64,000 nt of DNA from Marinobacter gudaonensis (GTDB lineage Bacteria > Pseudomonadota > Gammaproteobacteria > Pseudomonadales > Oleiphilaceae), in assembly GCF_900115175.1 (NCBI RefSeq), contig NZ_FOYV01000005.1, forward strand, positions 33,619-97,618. Reading direction: 5' to 3'. Within the stretch, counting starts at the first letter, position 1, and each line of letters starts with the position of its first letter. Below are positions 9,690 to 20,678 of this stretch, piece after piece. A program made the translations under genes and the position numbers. The notes beneath the pieces were generated by a model that saw nothing but the letters and a program-made list of their open reading frames with translations, was not told the origin of the DNA and did not search any database.

Positions 9690-10391
9690 TCAGGAGTGCT
9701 CCCTGGTGGATGACTTTCCGGCGATCGCTTCCGGCTCCAGTGGCCGTTCCCTGGGGGAGGGCGGCTCATTGAGGCGCTCCCGAATCACCTGCCGATGATC
9801 GCGGAAGTAAATCAGCGCCTTCTGCACCGCTTTTACCACCGCCCGTGGTGAAATCGTAGCACCGGTAAACTGATCGAACTCACCGCCGTTTTTCCGGACA
9901 TTCCATTCCCGGTGAGGTGGGCTCCCCAGGGAGCGGCCGGTAAAGGTTCGGATCCAATCGGATTTCTTGAGTTCAATCTTGTCTCCCAGCCCCGGCGTTT
10001 CCTTGTGGCTGGTTACGCGAACGCCCAGTATCGTGCCATTCATATCAATACCCACCAGCAGGTTGATATTGCCGGAATAGCCGTCGGGCGCCACCACGGG
10101 CATGATCAGCCCCACCGGTTGCTCGTTTTGTCGAGCCACCCAGACGGTCACCGGGCCGCTCTGGGCCAACCGTTCGCTGGCAGGAAGCTGTACGGTGTCC
10201 TTGAGAAGATCGTTGTTATGGCGGCTTTCCGGAATGATTTCGAACAGCGCCTGGGCCTCGGCCCGGGCGGCCTGTTCGCGAATGCGCTCCTCGGTTGCGA
10301 CCTGGGTAACCGCAATGGTGCCACCGGTGATGATGGCGAACAGGCCCAGGCCGATGGCGCTGCGGCGGATGGATTTGGCAACTGCAGCCAT
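9690..10391 (-). CDS. rsxG: Rnf/Rsx complex subunit G
   Basis: Membrane-anchored periplasmic flavoprotein of the Rnf complex. The 233-residue protein has one N-terminal membrane helix (about residues 13-31) and an FMN-binding domain. The covalent FMN site is the Thr in the [13 protein letters not shown] motif (about residue 175). The [11 protein letters not shown] block is also typical. Very close spacing to both neighbours indicates one transcript. Confidence 0.95.
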   Translation of the reverse strand: MAAVAKSIRRSAIGLGLFAIITGGTIAVTQVATEERIREQAARAEAQALFEIIPESRHNNDLLKDTVQLPASERLAQSGPVTVWVARQNEQPVGLIMPVVAPDGYSGNINLLVGIDMNGTILGVRVTSHKETPGLGDKIELKKSDWIRTFTGRSLGSPPHREWNVRKNGGEFDQFTGATISPRAVVKAVQKALIYFRDHRQVIRERLNEPPSPRERPLEPEAIAGKSSTREHS

Positions 10392-10393
10392 GG

Positions 10394-11443
10394 TTATCCC
10401 TGACTCCCTGGCACGCCCCGGCGGGCCTTGTGATGGCCGTAAGTGCGCGGTGGGGTGTAATGATCAATGAACGGTACTGCGAAATTCATCAGCAGCACAC
10501 TGAAGGCGACGGCATCCGGGTAATTCCCCCAGGTGCGAATCAGATAGATCAGAACGCCAATGCCGGCGCCGTAGATCAGCTTGCCCTGGTGGCTGGTAGC
10601 TGCCGAGACTGGATCAGTGGCTATGAAGAAGGCACCCAGCATGGTGCCGCCTGCAAGCATGTGCAGGGAGAGCGGTGCGTACAGATCAGCGTTGCTGCCG
10701 AACGCGAGGCTCATTACCGCCAGGCCGGCCAGGAAACCGACCGGAATGTGCCAGCTGATGATGCGAAGTCCAATCAGCAGCAGGCCACCGGCCAGGAAGC
10801 CCGCGTTGACCCACTCCCAGCCCCGGGCAATACCTTCACCAAAGGTTGGGTGGGCAAGAACCTCCGCGGCGGTATGGGTCTCAATCTTGTGTTTGTACTC
10901 GTCTAAGGGCGTAGCCATGGTCCAGCCGTCGACCGCCGTTTGCTGTCCGGAGGCTATGGTGGCAAGGGTGTCGCCAAAGCCCGGCGCGCCACCCCATAGC
11001 GTTGCCGGTTCAGCCCAGTTGGTGGTCATGGCCACTGGAAAGGACACCAGCACCAGGGCATAGCCCACCATGGCCGGATTGAAGGGGTTTGAGCCAAGGC
11101 CACCGTAGAGTTGCTTGGCAACCACGATGGCGGAAATGACCGCCACCGCCGACACCCACCAGGGTGTGAACTGGGGCAGAGACAGGCCCAGGAGCAGACC
11201 GGTTACAGCCGCAGTGTTGTCCCGGATGAAAAAGGCCACCGGCTTTTTGCGCAGTGCGAGAAGGGCAGCTTCAGAGCCAATGGCAACGGCAATGCAGAAC
11301 ACCACGTTGATCAGGTTACCCCATCCGAAAAACAGGGTTTGTGCCAGCAGGCCCGGCAAGGCGGCGATCATCACCCACATCATTACCCGGGAGGTTGGCC
11401 GGGCCCTGTGGGCGTGGGGGGAGGATTGCTGAACAAACGCCAT
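10394..11443 (-). CDS. rsxD: Rnf/Rsx complex subunit D
   Basis: Integral membrane subunit carrying covalent FMN. The 349-residue protein has about nine hydrophobic segments, the [22 protein letters not shown] block typical of RnfD/NqrB, and a [12 protein letters not shown] motif near residue 180 whose Thr is the likely flavinylation site. [22 protein letters not shown] near the end is also conserved. Starts 21 bases after rsxC stops. Confidence 0.95.
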   Translation of the reverse strand: MAFVQQSSPHAHRARPTSRVMMWVMIAALPGLLAQTLFFGWGNLINVVFCIAVAIGSEAALLALRKKPVAFFIRDNTAAVTGLLLGLSLPQFTPWWVSAVAVISAIVVAKQLYGGLGSNPFNPAMVGYALVLVSFPVAMTTNWAEPATLWGGAPGFGDTLATIASGQQTAVDGWTMATPLDEYKHKIETHTAAEVLAHPTFGEGIARGWEWVNAGFLAGGLLLIGLRIISWHIPVGFLAGLAVMSLAFGSNADLYAPLSLHMLAGGTMLGAFFIATDPVSAATSHQGKLIYGAGIGVLIYLIRTWGNYPDAVAFSVLLMNFAVPFIDHYTPPRTYGHHKARRGVPGSQG

Positions 11444-11464
11444 GGGTGTCGTGCCTGATTCCGC

Positions 11465-13294
11465 TTATTGGGTGGTCTGGGACTGGGCCTGCTGGCCGGT
11501 TTGGGACTGTTGTGCCTCCGCAAGGGCCGCTTCGGCCCTCTGGACCCGGTCGTGATTCTTGGCCACGGCCCGTTCCAGTTTGTCGACATTGTCCGCCTGC
11601 TGGGCTTTCGCTTCGTCAAGCATGCCCTGCATGGTTTCCAGCTTGGCGCGGGCCTGGGTCAGTTGCTTTTCCAGCGCTTCAATATCCGGCCCATCTTCCG
11701 CCGGCGCTTCGGCGGGTTCCTTCGGCCTGGCTGCCTCGGACTTTGCTTTCTTGCGCGCCAGTGCCTGCTCAACCAACGCCGCCTTGGCCGCACGCTCGTC
11801 ATCGGCCTCACCACTTTCCGCAGCTTTTTCCGCCTCTGCCGCTTTCTTCGCCTGGGCCTCGGCGGCAGCCTGGGCCCGCTCCTTGCGGCGCAGTTCCTTT
11901 TCCTGCTGCTCCCGTTCCAGACGTGCCTGTCGGGCCTCGAACCGCTCCCGGGCCCGGTCCGCCTTGATCTGCTCAGCCCGTTGTATGCGGATTTCACCCT
12001 TCGCGAACCGGTAGTACTGCACCAGCGGGATCGAGCTCGGGCACACGTAGGAGCAGGCGCCACACTCTATGCAGTCAAACAGATTCAGGTGCTCGGCCTT
12101 TTCGAACTCTGTGGCTTTGGCATGCCAGAACAACTGCTGAGGTAACAACTCCATGGGGCAGGCCTCGGCGCACTGGCCGCAGCGTATGCAGGGTTGTTCC
12201 GGCGGTGGGGCCGGCAGCTCCTCGGCGGTGGCGGCAATCACACAGTTGGTGGTCTTGACGACCGGCACTGCTTCGGTGGTCAGGGTGTAGCCCATCATCG
12301 GGCCGCCCAGCACCAGGCGACTGACTGCGCTTTGTTCCACCTCCGCCTGTTCGAGCAGGTACTCGATGGGTGTGCCGATCAGGGCCTCGAAATTGCCCGG
12401 CTGGCGCACGGCGTCGCCGGTGATGGTGACCACCCGGGAAATCAGCGGGGAGCCTTCCAGCACCGCGTCTGCCACGGCGACGGCGGTACCGATGTTCTGG
12501 CACATAACGCCGATATCGGCAGGAATGCCGCCGCTGGGAACCTCCATTCCGGTGAGGATCTGGATCAGCTGTTTTTCGCCGCCCGAGGGATACTTGGTCG
12601 GGATCACGGCAATTTCGGTCTGCGTGCCCTCAATGGCTTTGCGCAGGGCTGCGATGGCTTCGGGCTTGTTGTCCTCGACGCCGATCACGCAGCGTTCCGG
12701 GCGGAGAATCCAGGCCATGATCTTGAGGCCGGCGACCACCCGGTCCGCCTTCTCGCGCATGGTCATGTCATCGGCCGTGATGTAGGGCTCGCATTCGGCG
12801 CCGTTGAGGATCAGCGTGCTGACCTTGCGGTCCCTGGGCGGACGAAGCTTGATATTAGTGGGGAAGCCTGCGCCGCCCATACCCGCGATGCCGGCGTCGC
12901 GAATGACCTGGAGCACCTGATCCCGATCCAGCGAGCGGTAATCCGGGATCGGTTGCCTCGATTGCCATTGGTCTTCGCCATCGGGTTTCAGGACAAGGCA
13001 GCGATCGGTCATGCCCGAGGGGTGCGGTACCGGGAGGTCGGCAATGCTTTCGATAACGCCCGAGGTCGGCGCATGCACGGGAACGCCGGTTCCCGACGGC
13101 ACGTCAGCGATCTTCTGGCCCTTGAGAACCCGGTCGCCCACGGCCACCAGGGCTTCGGTCGGCTCGCCGATGTGCTGTTGCAGTGGCAGAACCAGGCGCT
13201 CAGGAATACCTGCCGCCCGAATCGGGCGCGCCGTGGAAATTTCCTTGTGTTCGGCCGGGTGGATACCGCCGGAAAAGTCCCAAAGCTGTGTCAT
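11465..13294 (-). CDS. rsxC: Rnf/Rsx complex subunit C, with extended charged tail
   Basis: Peripheral subunit expected to bind NADH, FMN and two 4Fe-4S clusters. The 609-residue protein has the GMGGAGFPTNIKL nucleotide-binding region (about 138-150). Two ferredoxin-type motifs, CIRCGQCAEACP and CIECGACSYVCP, follow at about residues 370-420. After residue 440 the protein becomes a long low-complexity tail rich in Ala, Lys, Glu, Arg and Gln, ending in a Gln/Thr-rich stretch. Such tails are known in gammaproteobacterial RnfC and vary in length. Its ATG overlaps the rsxB stop. Confidence 0.95.
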   Translation of the reverse strand: MTQLWDFSGGIHPAEHKEISTARPIRAAGIPERLVLPLQQHIGEPTEALVAVGDRVLKGQKIADVPSGTGVPVHAPTSGVIESIADLPVPHPSGMTDRCLVLKPDGEDQWQSRQPIPDYRSLDRDQVLQVIRDAGIAGMGGAGFPTNIKLRPPRDRKVSTLILNGAECEPYITADDMTMREKADRVVAGLKIMAWILRPERCVIGVEDNKPEAIAALRKAIEGTQTEIAVIPTKYPSGGEKQLIQILTGMEVPSGGIPADIGVMCQNIGTAVAVADAVLEGSPLISRVVTITGDAVRQPGNFEALIGTPIEYLLEQAEVEQSAVSRLVLGGPMMGYTLTTEAVPVVKTTNCVIAATAEELPAPPPEQPCIRCGQCAEACPMELLPQQLFWHAKATEFEKAEHLNLFDCIECGACSYVCPSSIPLVQYYRFAKGEIRIQRAEQIKADRARERFEARQARLEREQQEKELRRKERAQAAAEAQAKKAAEAEKAAESGEADDERAAKAALVEQALARKKAKSEAARPKEPAEAPAEDGPDIEALEKQLTQARAKLETMQGMLDEAKAQQADNVDKLERAVAKNHDRVQRAEAALAEAQQSQTGQQAQSQTTQ

Positions 13295-13872
13295 CAGGCA
13301 CTGGCTCCCTGACGGTCGGTGGCGATCACGCCGGGTCGGGGTGGCGTCCAGGTCCAGCTCCGGATGTCGGGCTCTACTGTCACCATGTCAATGCAGTCCA
13401 CCGGGCAGGGGTCGACGCACAGATCGCAACCGGTACACTCGCTCTCGATCACCGTGTGCATGTGCTTGGCAGCCCCCAGAATCGCATCCACCGGGCATGC
13501 CTGGATGCACTTGGTGCAGCCAATACATTCGTCTTCCCGGATCACAGCCACCCGTTTGACCTGTTCTACTCCGTGTTCCGCGTCGAGAGGTTCCGGCTCA
13601 ACGTCCAGCAGATCTGCCAGCGCCTTGATGGTGCCTTCACCTCCGGGCGGGCACTTGTTGATCGGGCCGCCCTCTGCGATGGACTCTGCGTAGGGGCGGC
13701 AGCCGGGGTAGCCGCACTGACCGCACTGGGTCTGGGGCAGCAGGGCGTCAATTTCATCCACCAGCGGGTTGCCTTCCACCCGGAATCGTTCGGCGGCGAA
13801 GCCGAGCAGGCCTCCGAAGACCACGGCCAGGGCCAGAAGAACGACAACGGCGATCAGTACACTGGTCCACAT
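13294..13872 (-). CDS. rsxB: Rnf/Rsx complex ferredoxin subunit B
   Basis: Iron-sulfur subunit of the Rnf complex. The 192-residue protein has an N-terminal membrane helix (about residues 5-27) and a [14 protein letters not shown] cluster motif (about 49-62). Two 4Fe-4S ferredoxin motifs follow, [12 protein letters not shown] and [12 protein letters not shown]. The set of twelve cysteines expected of RnfB is present. It overlaps rsxC by one base, indicating coupled translation. Confidence 0.96.
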   Translation of the reverse strand: MWTSVLIAVVVLLALAVVFGGLLGFAAERFRVEGNPLVDEIDALLPQTQCGQCGYPGCRPYAESIAEGGPINKCPPGGEGTIKALADLLDVEPEPLDAEHGVEQVKRVAVIREDECIGCTKCIQACPVDAILGAAKHMHTVIESECTGCDLCVDPCPVDCIDMVTVEPDIRSWTWTPPRPGVIATDRQGASA

Positions 13873-13914
13873 ATGGCTGCTACTCCCGATTCCCCAATTC
13901 TTTCTGCACGCCCG

Positions 13915-14496
13915 TCACACGCTGACCAGACCGGTGAAGCCCAGAAAGGCCAGCGCCATCAGGCCTGCGGTCACAAGACCGATGGAAGCGCCCCGAAACG
14001 CCACCGGCACATCCGCCACCGCAATCCGCTCACGCATGGCCGCAAACAGAACCAGGACCATGGAGAAGCCGGCGGCCGCACCGAATCCGTACAACACCGA
14101 TTCCACGAAATTGTTCTGCTTGTTGATGTTCAGAAGCGCAACGCCAAGCACGGCGCAGTTCGTAGTGATCAGCGGCAGGAAGATACCCAGCACGCGATAG
14201 AGCAGGGGACTGGTCTTGCGAACCACCATTTCGGTGAACTGAACCACCACGGCAATCACCAGGATGAAGGTGATGGTGCGCAGGAAGGCCAGGTCCAGCG
14301 GCTCCAGCAAGTAGGTGTAGGCCAGGTAGCTGCACACAGAGGCCAGGGTCAGTACAAAGGTGGTGGCCAGGGACATGCCCATCGCTGTCTCCAGCTTGCC
14401 GGACACGCCCATGAACGGGCACAGGCCCAGAAACTGAACCAGCACGAAGTTGTTCACCAGAATGGTGCTGACCAGAATCAGCAGAAATTCGGTCAT
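13915..14496 (-). CDS. rsxA: Rnf/Rsx complex subunit A
   Basis: First gene of the rsx operon; integral membrane subunit with six predicted helices in 193 residues. It has [20 protein letters not shown] near the N-terminus and [13 protein letters not shown] in the middle, the RnfA counterparts of the motifs in RsxE. It begins 45 bases downstream of metG on the same strand, so metG read-through may contribute to expression. Confidence 0.96.
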   Translation of the reverse strand: MTEFLLILVSTILVNNFVLVQFLGLCPFMGVSGKLETAMGMSLATTFVLTLASVCSYLAYTYLLEPLDLAFLRTITFILVIAVVVQFTEMVVRKTSPLLYRVLGIFLPLITTNCAVLGVALLNINKQNNFVESVLYGFGAAAGFSMVLVLFAAMRERIAVADVPVAFRGASIGLVTAGLMALAFLGFTGLVSV

Positions 14497-14541
14497 TTAA
14501 TCTGCTCCATTGGCAACTGACAGCGCTCTGACCGCCGGTCG

Positions 14542-16572
14542 TTACATTATCCGCATGCCCGGCGTAGCGCCGGAATCCGGAGACAGGATGAATATGTCCT
14601 TGCCCCCTGGGCCTGCAGCCAGAACCATGCCTTCCGACATGCCGAACTTCATCTTCCGGGGCTTGAGGTTGGCCACCATCACCGTGAGCCGACCTTCAAG
14701 ATCCTCCGGTGTATAGGCCGACTTGATACCAGCAAACACGTTGCGCTCGCCATGCCCCACGTCAAGAGTCAGGCGAAGCAGCTTGTCGGCGCCTTCCACG
14801 TGTTCGGCTTTGACAATCTTCACCACTCGGAGATCCACTTTTGCGAAGTCGCCAAATTCTATTTCATCGGCAATCGGCTCGAGATTGGCAGACGGTGCCG
14901 GTTTGCCGGTCGCTGCAGGCAACTCCTCTTTGGAGGCGTCGAGCATTTTCTCGATCTGCGCCATGTCCACCCGGTTCATCAGCGGTTTGAACTTGTTGAT
15001 GCCGTGGTTCTCCAGCCGCTCGCTGCGCTTGTTCCAGTCCAGGGGGGCGTTCAGGAACGCTTCCGACGCCTTGGCGGTTTCCGGCAGTACCGGCGCCAGG
15101 TAGGTCATCAGCAGATGGAACATGTTGATGGCGTTGGTGCAGATGGCCTGCAGGTTCTCGTCCTGGCCTTCCTGCTTGGCGATCACCCACGGCTGCTCAT
15201 CATTGACGTACTGGTTGGCAATGTCCGCCAGTTCCATGATCCGGCGCATGGCGCGGCCAAACTCACGGGCCTCGTAGAATTCCTCGATCTCCTTGCCAGC
15301 CTCGATGAATTCCTTCAGCTTGGCGTGCTCGGTGACCTGACCCAACTGGCCGTCAAACCGCTTGGTGATAAAACCGGCGCTGCGGCTGGCAATGTTGACC
15401 ACCTTGCCCACCAGATCCGAGTTCACCCGGGCGGCAAAGTCCTCTAGGTTCAGGTCCATGTCGTCCACGCTTCCGGTCAGCTTGGCGGCAAAGTAGTAGC
15501 GCAGGTATTCCGGGTTCAGATGGTCCAGGTAGGTGCGGGCCATGATGAAGGTACCGCGGGACTTGGACATCTTCTTGCCGTTAACGGTCACAAAGCCGTG
15601 GGCCCAGACGGCTGTTGGTGTGCGAAAGCCGGCATCGTGCAGCATGGATGGCCAGAAGAGCGCGTGGAAGTTGATGATGTCCTTGCCGATGAAGTGATAG
15701 ACCTCGGCGGTGGAATCAGCTTTCCAGAAGTGCTCGAAATCGATGCCTTCGCGGTTACACAGGTTCTTGAAGCTGGCCAGGTAACCGATGGGGGCATCCA
15801 GCCACACGTAGAAGTACTTGCCGGGTGCGTCGGGAATCTCGAACCCGAAGTAGGGCGCATCGCGGCTGATGTCCCACTCCTGCAGGCCGGCGTCCAGCCA
15901 CTCGGCCAGCTTGTTGGCAACCTGAGGCTGCAGGGTGCCGCTGCGGGTCCATTTAGCCAGGAAATCGTGGAAATCCGGCAGCTTGAAGAAGTAGTGCTCG
16001 GATTCCTTCTCGATGGGTGTGGCGCCGGATACCGCCGAGCGCGGGTTGATCAGCTCTGCCGGCGTGTAGGTGGCGCCGCAGGCCTCGCAGTTGTCGCCGT
16101 ACTGGTCCTCGGTCTTGCACTTGGGGCAGGTGCCCTTGATGAACCGGTCCGCCAGGAACATTTTCTTCTCAGGATCATAGAACTGGGTGATCTTGCGCGT
16201 GGCAATGTGCCCGTTTTCCTGCAACTGGCGATAGATGTACTCGGAGAACTGACGGTTTTCCTCCGAGTGCGTGCTGTAGTAGTTGTCGAAACGGATGTGG
16301 AAGCCGGCGAAGTCTTCCTGATGCTCGCCACGGATGCGATCAATCAGTTGCTCGGAAGTAATGCCCTCGCGCTCGGCACGAAGCATGATGGCGGTGCCGT
16401 GGGCATCATCGGCGCAAACGTAGTAGCAGTTCTGGCCCCGCATCTTCTGATAGCGCACCCAGATATCGGTCTGAATGTACTCCAGCAGGTGCCCCAGGTG
16501 GATCGGGCCGTTGGCGTACGGCAGGGCACTGGTAACCAGAATGTCGCGCTGTTGCTTGCTCGCTTGCGTCAT
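14542..16572 (-). CDS. metG: Methionyl-tRNA synthetase
   Basis: Charges tRNA-Met. The 676-residue protein has the class I HIGH motif in [12 protein letters not shown] (about residues 20-31), a zinc-knuckle [17 protein letters not shown] (about 145-161), and the KMSKS motif in [11 protein letters not shown] (about 335). A C-terminal tRNA-binding (EMAP/OB-fold) domain follows from about residue 575, giving the long dimeric form. It is divergent from apbC; about 200 bases between them must hold both promoters, but I see no clear motif. Confidence 0.98.
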   Translation of the reverse strand: MTQASKQQRDILVTSALPYANGPIHLGHLLEYIQTDIWVRYQKMRGQNCYYVCADDAHGTAIMLRAEREGITSEQLIDRIRGEHQEDFAGFHIRFDNYYSTHSEENRQFSEYIYRQLQENGHIATRKITQFYDPEKKMFLADRFIKGTCPKCKTEDQYGDNCEACGATYTPAELINPRSAVSGATPIEKESEHYFFKLPDFHDFLAKWTRSGTLQPQVANKLAEWLDAGLQEWDISRDAPYFGFEIPDAPGKYFYVWLDAPIGYLASFKNLCNREGIDFEHFWKADSTAEVYHFIGKDIINFHALFWPSMLHDAGFRTPTAVWAHGFVTVNGKKMSKSRGTFIMARTYLDHLNPEYLRYYFAAKLTGSVDDMDLNLEDFAARVNSDLVGKVVNIASRSAGFITKRFDGQLGQVTEHAKLKEFIEAGKEIEEFYEAREFGRAMRRIMELADIANQYVNDEQPWVIAKQEGQDENLQAICTNAINMFHLLMTYLAPVLPETAKASEAFLNAPLDWNKRSERLENHGINKFKPLMNRVDMAQIEKMLDASKEELPAATGKPAPSANLEPIADEIEFGDFAKVDLRVVKIVKAEHVEGADKLLRLTLDVGHGERNVFAGIKSAYTPEDLEGRLTVMVANLKPRKMKFGMSEGMVLAAGPGGKDIFILSPDSGATPGMRIM

Positions 16573-16770
16573 GGTGATGTCCGAACCTTATGTTGAGTCG
16601 GGTTGGAAAGACAGTTTCGGGGTTCTGGCCGCTTCCGGATTGATTGCGCCAGGTAAAGACCCCATATGGTCAGAAACGGGCACAGATGATACCTTCCGAG
16701 CAGATATTTTTCATCCGAATCACCTGTTTCCGTGCTTTAAATCGAGCATGAGCTTATTCCGGAGAACCCG

Positions 16771-17871
16771 ATGACACAGATTTCTGAGCAGGCCCTGCAG
16801 ACCGCGGTTCGCCAATACCGTGACCCGTACCTGAACAAGGACCTCTACGAGTTGGGTGCCGTCAAATCCCTGAACGCCGACGATAGCGGCAACGTGACCC
16901 TGATGGTCGAACTGCCGTACCCCTCGAAAGGCATCGCTGGCGCCCTCAAGCAACTGGTCGGGAACGCCCTGGAAGACGTCGACGGTGTGGCAAGCGTGGA
17001 CATCCATGTGGGCCAGAAAATCCACGCCTACAAAGTCCAGAAAGATCTGCCCTCGGTGCCGGGTGTCAAAAACATCATCGCCGTGGCCTCCGGCAAGGGC
17101 GGCGTTGGCAAATCCACCACCGCCGTCAACCTCGCCCTGGCCCTTCAGGCCGAAGGCGCGAAGGTTGGCATCCTCGACGCCGACATCTACGGCCCCAGCA
17201 TCGGCATGATGCTCGGCGTGCCCGAAGGCAAACGCCCCGATACCCGCGAGAACAAATACTTCGTTCCCATGGACGCCCACGGCCTGCAAGCCAACTCCAT
17301 GGCCTTCGTGGTTACCGAGAAAACCCCCATGGTCTGGCGCGGCCCCATGGTCAGCGGCGCCGTGATGCAACTGCTCCAGCAGACCCTCTGGAACGAGCTC
17401 GACTACCTCATCGTCGACATGCCCCCGGGCACCGGCGACATCCAGCTCACCCTGGCCCAGAAAGTGCCGGTCACCGGCGCTGTGATCGTCACCACACCGC
17501 AGGACATCGCCCTGCTGGATGGCAAGAAAGGCATCGAAATGTTCCGCAAAGTCGACATCCCCGTGCTGGGCGTGGTCGAAAACATGAGCGTGCACATCTG
17601 CAGCAACTGCGGCCACGAAGAACCCCTCTTCGGCCACGGCGGCGGCGAACGCATCGCCGAGGAATACGACACCACACTCCTCGGCCAGCTGCCTCTGCAC
17701 ATGACCATCCGCGAACAGACCGATGGCGGCACACCCTCGGTAATCGCCGAACCGGACTCCGAAGTGGCCCGCCGTTACCGCGATATCGCCCGAAGGGTAG
17801 GCGCCGAACTCTCCACCCGGGAGCGGAACCTGACCGGCTCTATTTCAAGTGTCTCCGTAACCGAGCATTAA
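16771..17871 (+). CDS. apbC: Iron-sulfur cluster carrier protein ApbC (Mrp/NBP35 family)
   Basis: Cytosolic P-loop ATPase that binds and transfers Fe-S clusters. The 366-residue protein has an N-terminal DUF59/MIP18-like domain (to about residue 85), then the deviant Walker A ASGKGGVGKST (about 107-117). It also has the DMPPGTGDIQLTLAQ block and the cluster-binding CSNC pair (about 277-280). The start follows a GGAGAA site. The metG-apbC(mrp) divergent pair is conserved in gammaproteobacteria. Confidence 0.95.
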   Translation: MTQISEQALQTAVRQYRDPYLNKDLYELGAVKSLNADDSGNVTLMVELPYPSKGIAGALKQLVGNALEDVDGVASVDIHVGQKIHAYKVQKDLPSVPGVKNIIAVASGKGGVGKSTTAVNLALALQAEGAKVGILDADIYGPSIGMMLGVPEGKRPDTRENKYFVPMDAHGLQANSMAFVVTEKTPMVWRGPMVSGAVMQLLQQTLWNELDYLIVDMPPGTGDIQLTLAQKVPVTGAVIVTTPQDIALLDGKKGIEMFRKVDIPVLGVVENMSVHICSNCGHEEPLFGHGGGERIAEEYDTTLLGQLPLHMTIREQTDGGTPSVIAEPDSEVARRYRDIARRVGAELSTRERNLTGSISSVSVTEH

Positions 17872-17919
17872 TTGCGTTTCGAAGGTTGCGGCGTTCCACT
17901 CCGAGGTATGCTCGCGGTC

Positions 17920-18015
17920 ATAGGGACTCCCTTCCAAAAATGTCGAAGGCCATGGATGGCCTTCGCCAAGCGCACATGGATGTGCTCGTAGCGGTTTTTG
18001 GAAGGGAGTCCCTAT
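17920..18015 (+). repeat. Three-way-junction repeat element, copy 1
   Basis: A 96-base element. Its outer arms, 17920-17940 and 17995-18015, are perfect 21-base inverted repeats (left arm starts ATAGGGACTCCC). The 54 bases inside contain two perfect hairpins, GAAGGCCAT/ATGGCCTTC and GCACAT/ATGTGC, each with a GG loop, so the whole can fold as a Y. A second copy in reverse orientation lies at 38819-38928. It starts 48 bases after the apbC stop, between co-directional genes. It could be a REP-type or MITE-like repeat or an RNA processing signal; the function is unknown. Confidence 0.85.
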
Positions 18016-18162
18016 GGGCGCAGCCCGCCACTCTTGAGGTCCAAGTTGCAAGCCGCAGCCCCCGAGCTCAGTGAGCGAAGTAAGCCGCCGAAGCTTCGAC
18101 AGACCCCATGGGAACAGGTAAACTACGCCTCAATTTTTCCCAGTGGATACGAGACTTCGCCA

Positions 18163-18729
18163 ATGAGCATCAAATCCGACAAGTGGATTCGCCGGATGTC
18201 CGAGCAACACGGCATGATCGAACCGTTCGAAAGCGGACAGGTTCGTGAAACCGAAAAAGGCCGCGTGATCTCCTACGGCACCTCCAGCTACGGCTACGAC
18301 GTACGTTGCAGCAACGAATTCAAGATCTTCACCAACGTCCACTCCGCCACCGTGGACCCGAAGAACTTCGACGAAAACAGCTTCGTCAACTACACCGGCG
18401 ACGTCTGCATCATCCCGCCAAACTCCTTTGCACTGGCCCGCACCGTTGAATACTTTCGCATTCCGCGCAGCGTACTGACCATCTGCCTGGGCAAGTCCAC
18501 CTACGCCCGCTGCGGCATCATCGTCAATGTCACCCCGTTGGAGCCGGAATGGGAAGGCCAGGTCACCCTGGAATTTTCCAACACCACCAACCTGCCGGCG
18601 AAAATCTACGCCAACGAAGGCGTGGCGCAGATGCTCTTCTTCGAGTCGGATGAAATCTGCGAAACCAGCTACAAGGATCGCGGCGGCAAATACCTCGGCC
18701 AGACCGGCGTGACCCTGCCCAGGACATGA
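18163..18729 (+). CDS. dcd: dCTP deaminase
   Basis: Deaminates dCTP to dUTP for thymidylate synthesis. The chosen ATG gives [12 protein letters not shown]..., 188 residues, the length and N-terminus of the Pseudomonas-type enzyme; the open frame extends further upstream but that part lies in the repeat element. Motifs include SSYGYDVRC (about 43-51), the catalytic region [28 protein letters not shown] with the active-site Glu, and [13 protein letters not shown] near the end. The next gene starts within its last codon (ATGA). Confidence 0.96.
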   Translation: MSIKSDKWIRRMSEQHGMIEPFESGQVRETEKGRVISYGTSSYGYDVRCSNEFKIFTNVHSATVDPKNFDENSFVNYTGDVCIIPPNSFALARTVEYFRIPRSVLTICLGKSTYARCGIIVNVTPLEPEWEGQVTLEFSNTTNLPAKIYANEGVAQMLFFESDEICETSYKDRGGKYLGQTGVTLPRT

Positions 18730-19325
18730 ACGCCAACCAGTTTCTCAAAGCCGTCTCACAACTGCAGGGCTGGCGCGAATGCGCCTTCCTGCTGGCCCTG
18801 GCCGAGCGTTCCTTTCCCAATTACGCCCTGTTCGCCGATGCCGTTGGCCTGAAAACGGGCGCCAAAATGCGCCAGTTGCTGGATCTTGGCTGGGACATGC
18901 TGCAAAAGGACGTCTCTGAAGCCTCCATACCCCAGCTGTTGGCCAAGCTTGAAACCCTGTCTCCGGATGTCGATGCCTACGACGCCTATGGCGTGTACCC
19001 GGCCTTCGATTTCTGCCAGTTGCTGGAGCAGGCACTGCTCAACCGGCTGAACCCGGCCAAGCATCGCGCCACCGACGCCTCCCAGATGGCCACCGGCACC
19101 GTGATGAACTTTATCGAGCTCTCCGAAGGCGACGAACTGGACGAGGACGAGCTGGTTCGTTTGCTGGACCACCACCCGCTGATGAAAGAAGACAAAACCT
19201 TCCAGCGGGATCTGGTGCTGGCTCTGAAGCGTCAGCGCACGCCCACGGACCAGTTTGTCGAAAGGCTTCGGCAAGAGTCAGCCAACGATGGCGTCAGCAA
19301 CCTCGGTATCTCACTCAACGATTGA
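18726..19325 (+). CDS. YjaG family protein (DUF416)
   Basis: A 199-residue soluble protein resembling E. coli Yja[31 protein letters not shown] near the start, then a helical body, then an acidic [28 protein letters not shown] segment. Length matches the DUF416 family (about 195-200). The biochemical function is unknown. It overlaps the dcd stop by four bases, suggesting coupled translation. Confidence 0.85.
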   Translation: MNANQFLKAVSQLQGWRECAFLLALAERSFPNYALFADAVGLKTGAKMRQLLDLGWDMLQKDVSEASIPQLLAKLETLSPDVDAYDAYGVYPAFDFCQLLEQALLNRLNPAKHRATDASQMATGTVMNFIELSEGDELDEDELVRLLDHHPLMKEDKTFQRDLVLALKRQRTPTDQFVERLRQESANDGVSNLGISLND

Positions 19326-19400
19326 ACGCCGTAGTCGTGGGCAGGCTACACTTCCGGTATTACCTGTAACTCTCAGCTCAGTGCCAATGGACTCTACCCC

Positions 19401-20678
19401 ATGAAACTCTCTGCTTTTGGTCGCAAGTTCACCGCCGATGCCGGTATTACCTCTCTGATGGACGATCTGGGCAACGCCATGGCCTCCGGCGACGACATGA
19501 TCATGATGGGTGGCGGCAACCCCGGGCACATACCCGAAGTGCAGCAGCGAGTGCAGGAAATCCTCGCGGACATGAGCCGGAATGAGGGGGATGTGCGCCG
19601 ACTGGTTGGTATCTACGACCCCCCACAGGGCGAAAAGCAGTTTATTGCCTCACTCGCGGAACTGCTCAACCGGGAGTATGGCTGGGGCCTGAAGCCCGAG
19701 AACATCGCCCTCACCAACGGCAGCCAGGCGGCCTTCTTCATGCTGTTCAACATGTTTGGCGGCGATTACGGGGAAGGGCACCGCAAACACATTCTGCTGC
19801 CGCTGGCCCCGGAGTACATCGGCTACGCCGATGCAGGCATCGAGCCCGGGCTGTTCGACGCGGTCCAGCCGGACATCTCCTTCACCGATGCCCACGAGTT
19901 CAAGTACCGGGTGGACTTTGATGCCGTGGAAGTCACCGGGGAAACCGGCGCCATCTGCGTTTCAAGGCCCACCAACCCCACCGGCAACGTAGTGACCGAT
20001 GACGAGCTCGCGCGGCTGGAGCAGCTCGCCCGCGAGCATGACATCCCGCTGATCGTGGACGGCGCTTACGGCACGCCGTTCCCCAGCCTGCTGTTCGTGG
20101 ACGCCACGCCCACCTGGAATGACCAGATCATTCTCTGCCTGAGCCTGTCAAAGCTGGGATTGCCCGCAGCCAGAACCGGCATCGTGATCGCGGCCGAGCC
20201 GATCATCAAGGCGCTGTCCGGCATCAATGCCATCATGAACCTGGCCACCGGCAGTTTCGGCGCCATGCTGGCGGAGCCCCTGGTCCGCTCTGGCGAGATC
20301 CTGTCCCTGAGCCACGACGTGGTGTGCCCGTTCTACAAGGCCAAAATGGAGCGGGCGGTCGCCGCGTTTCGGGAGGCCATGGGCGAAGACAGCTGTCGCT
20401 GGTATGTCCATAAACCCGAGGGCGCCATGTTCCTCTGGCTTTGGTTTCCGGACCTTCCCATCACCAGCCTGGAGCTGTATCAGCGACTGAAAGGGCGAGG
20501 GGTGCTGGTGGTTTCCGGGCATTATTTCTTCCCGGGGTTGCCCGAGGATGACTGGAAGCATCGCCACGAGTGCCTGCGGGTAACCTATTCCCAGGATGAT
20601 GACCGGGTGGCCGAGGGGCTTCGCATTATTGCCGATGAGGTCAAGGCTGTCTGGCGGGAGGCCGGTCGCGCGCTCTAG
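19401..20678 (+). CDS. avtA: Valine-pyruvate aminotransferase
   Basis: PLP-dependent fold-type I aminotransferase (AvtA, transaminase C) that makes alanine and 2-ketoisovalerate interconvertible with valine and pyruvate. The 425-residue protein begins MKLSAFGRKFTADAGITSLM, and has MMGGGNPGHIPEVQ near residue 36 and SRPTNPTGNVVTDDEL near residue 190. The PLP lysine lies in the LSLSKLGLPAARTG motif (about residue 250). Length and N-terminal AvtA signature distinguish it from general aspartate aminotransferases. It converges on the DUF3108 gene, overlapping by four bases. Confidence 0.93.
   Translation: MKLSAFGRKFTADAGITSLMDDLGNAMASGDDMIMMGGGNPGHIPEVQQRVQEILADMSRNEGDVRRLVGIYDPPQGEKQFIASLAELLNREYGWGLKPENIALTNGSQAAFFMLFNMFGGDYGEGHRKHILLPLAPEYIGYADAGIEPGLFDAVQPDISFTDAHEFKYRVDFDAVEVTGETGAICVSRPTNPTGNVVTDDELARLEQLAREHDIPLIVDGAYGTPFPSLLFVDATPTWNDQIILCLSLSKLGLPAARTGIVIAAEPIIKALSGINAIMNLATGSFGAMLAEPLVRSGEILSLSHDVVCPFYKAKMERAVAAFREAMGEDSCRWYVHKPEGAMFLWLWFPDLPITSLELYQRLKGRGVLVVSGHYFFPGLPEDDWKHRHECLRVTYSQDDDRVAEGLRIIADEVKAVWREAGRAL

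Noticed and set aside
13183..14520. A 445-codon plus-strand open frame across rsxC-rsxB-rsxA
   Set aside because: Antisense to three overlapping genes with intact Rnf motifs; composition is His/Gln-rich shadow sequence.
17920..18015. Rho-independent terminator for apbC
   Set aside because: The T run is inside the outer stem rather than after a hairpin, and the two inner hairpins are not followed by T-rich sequence.
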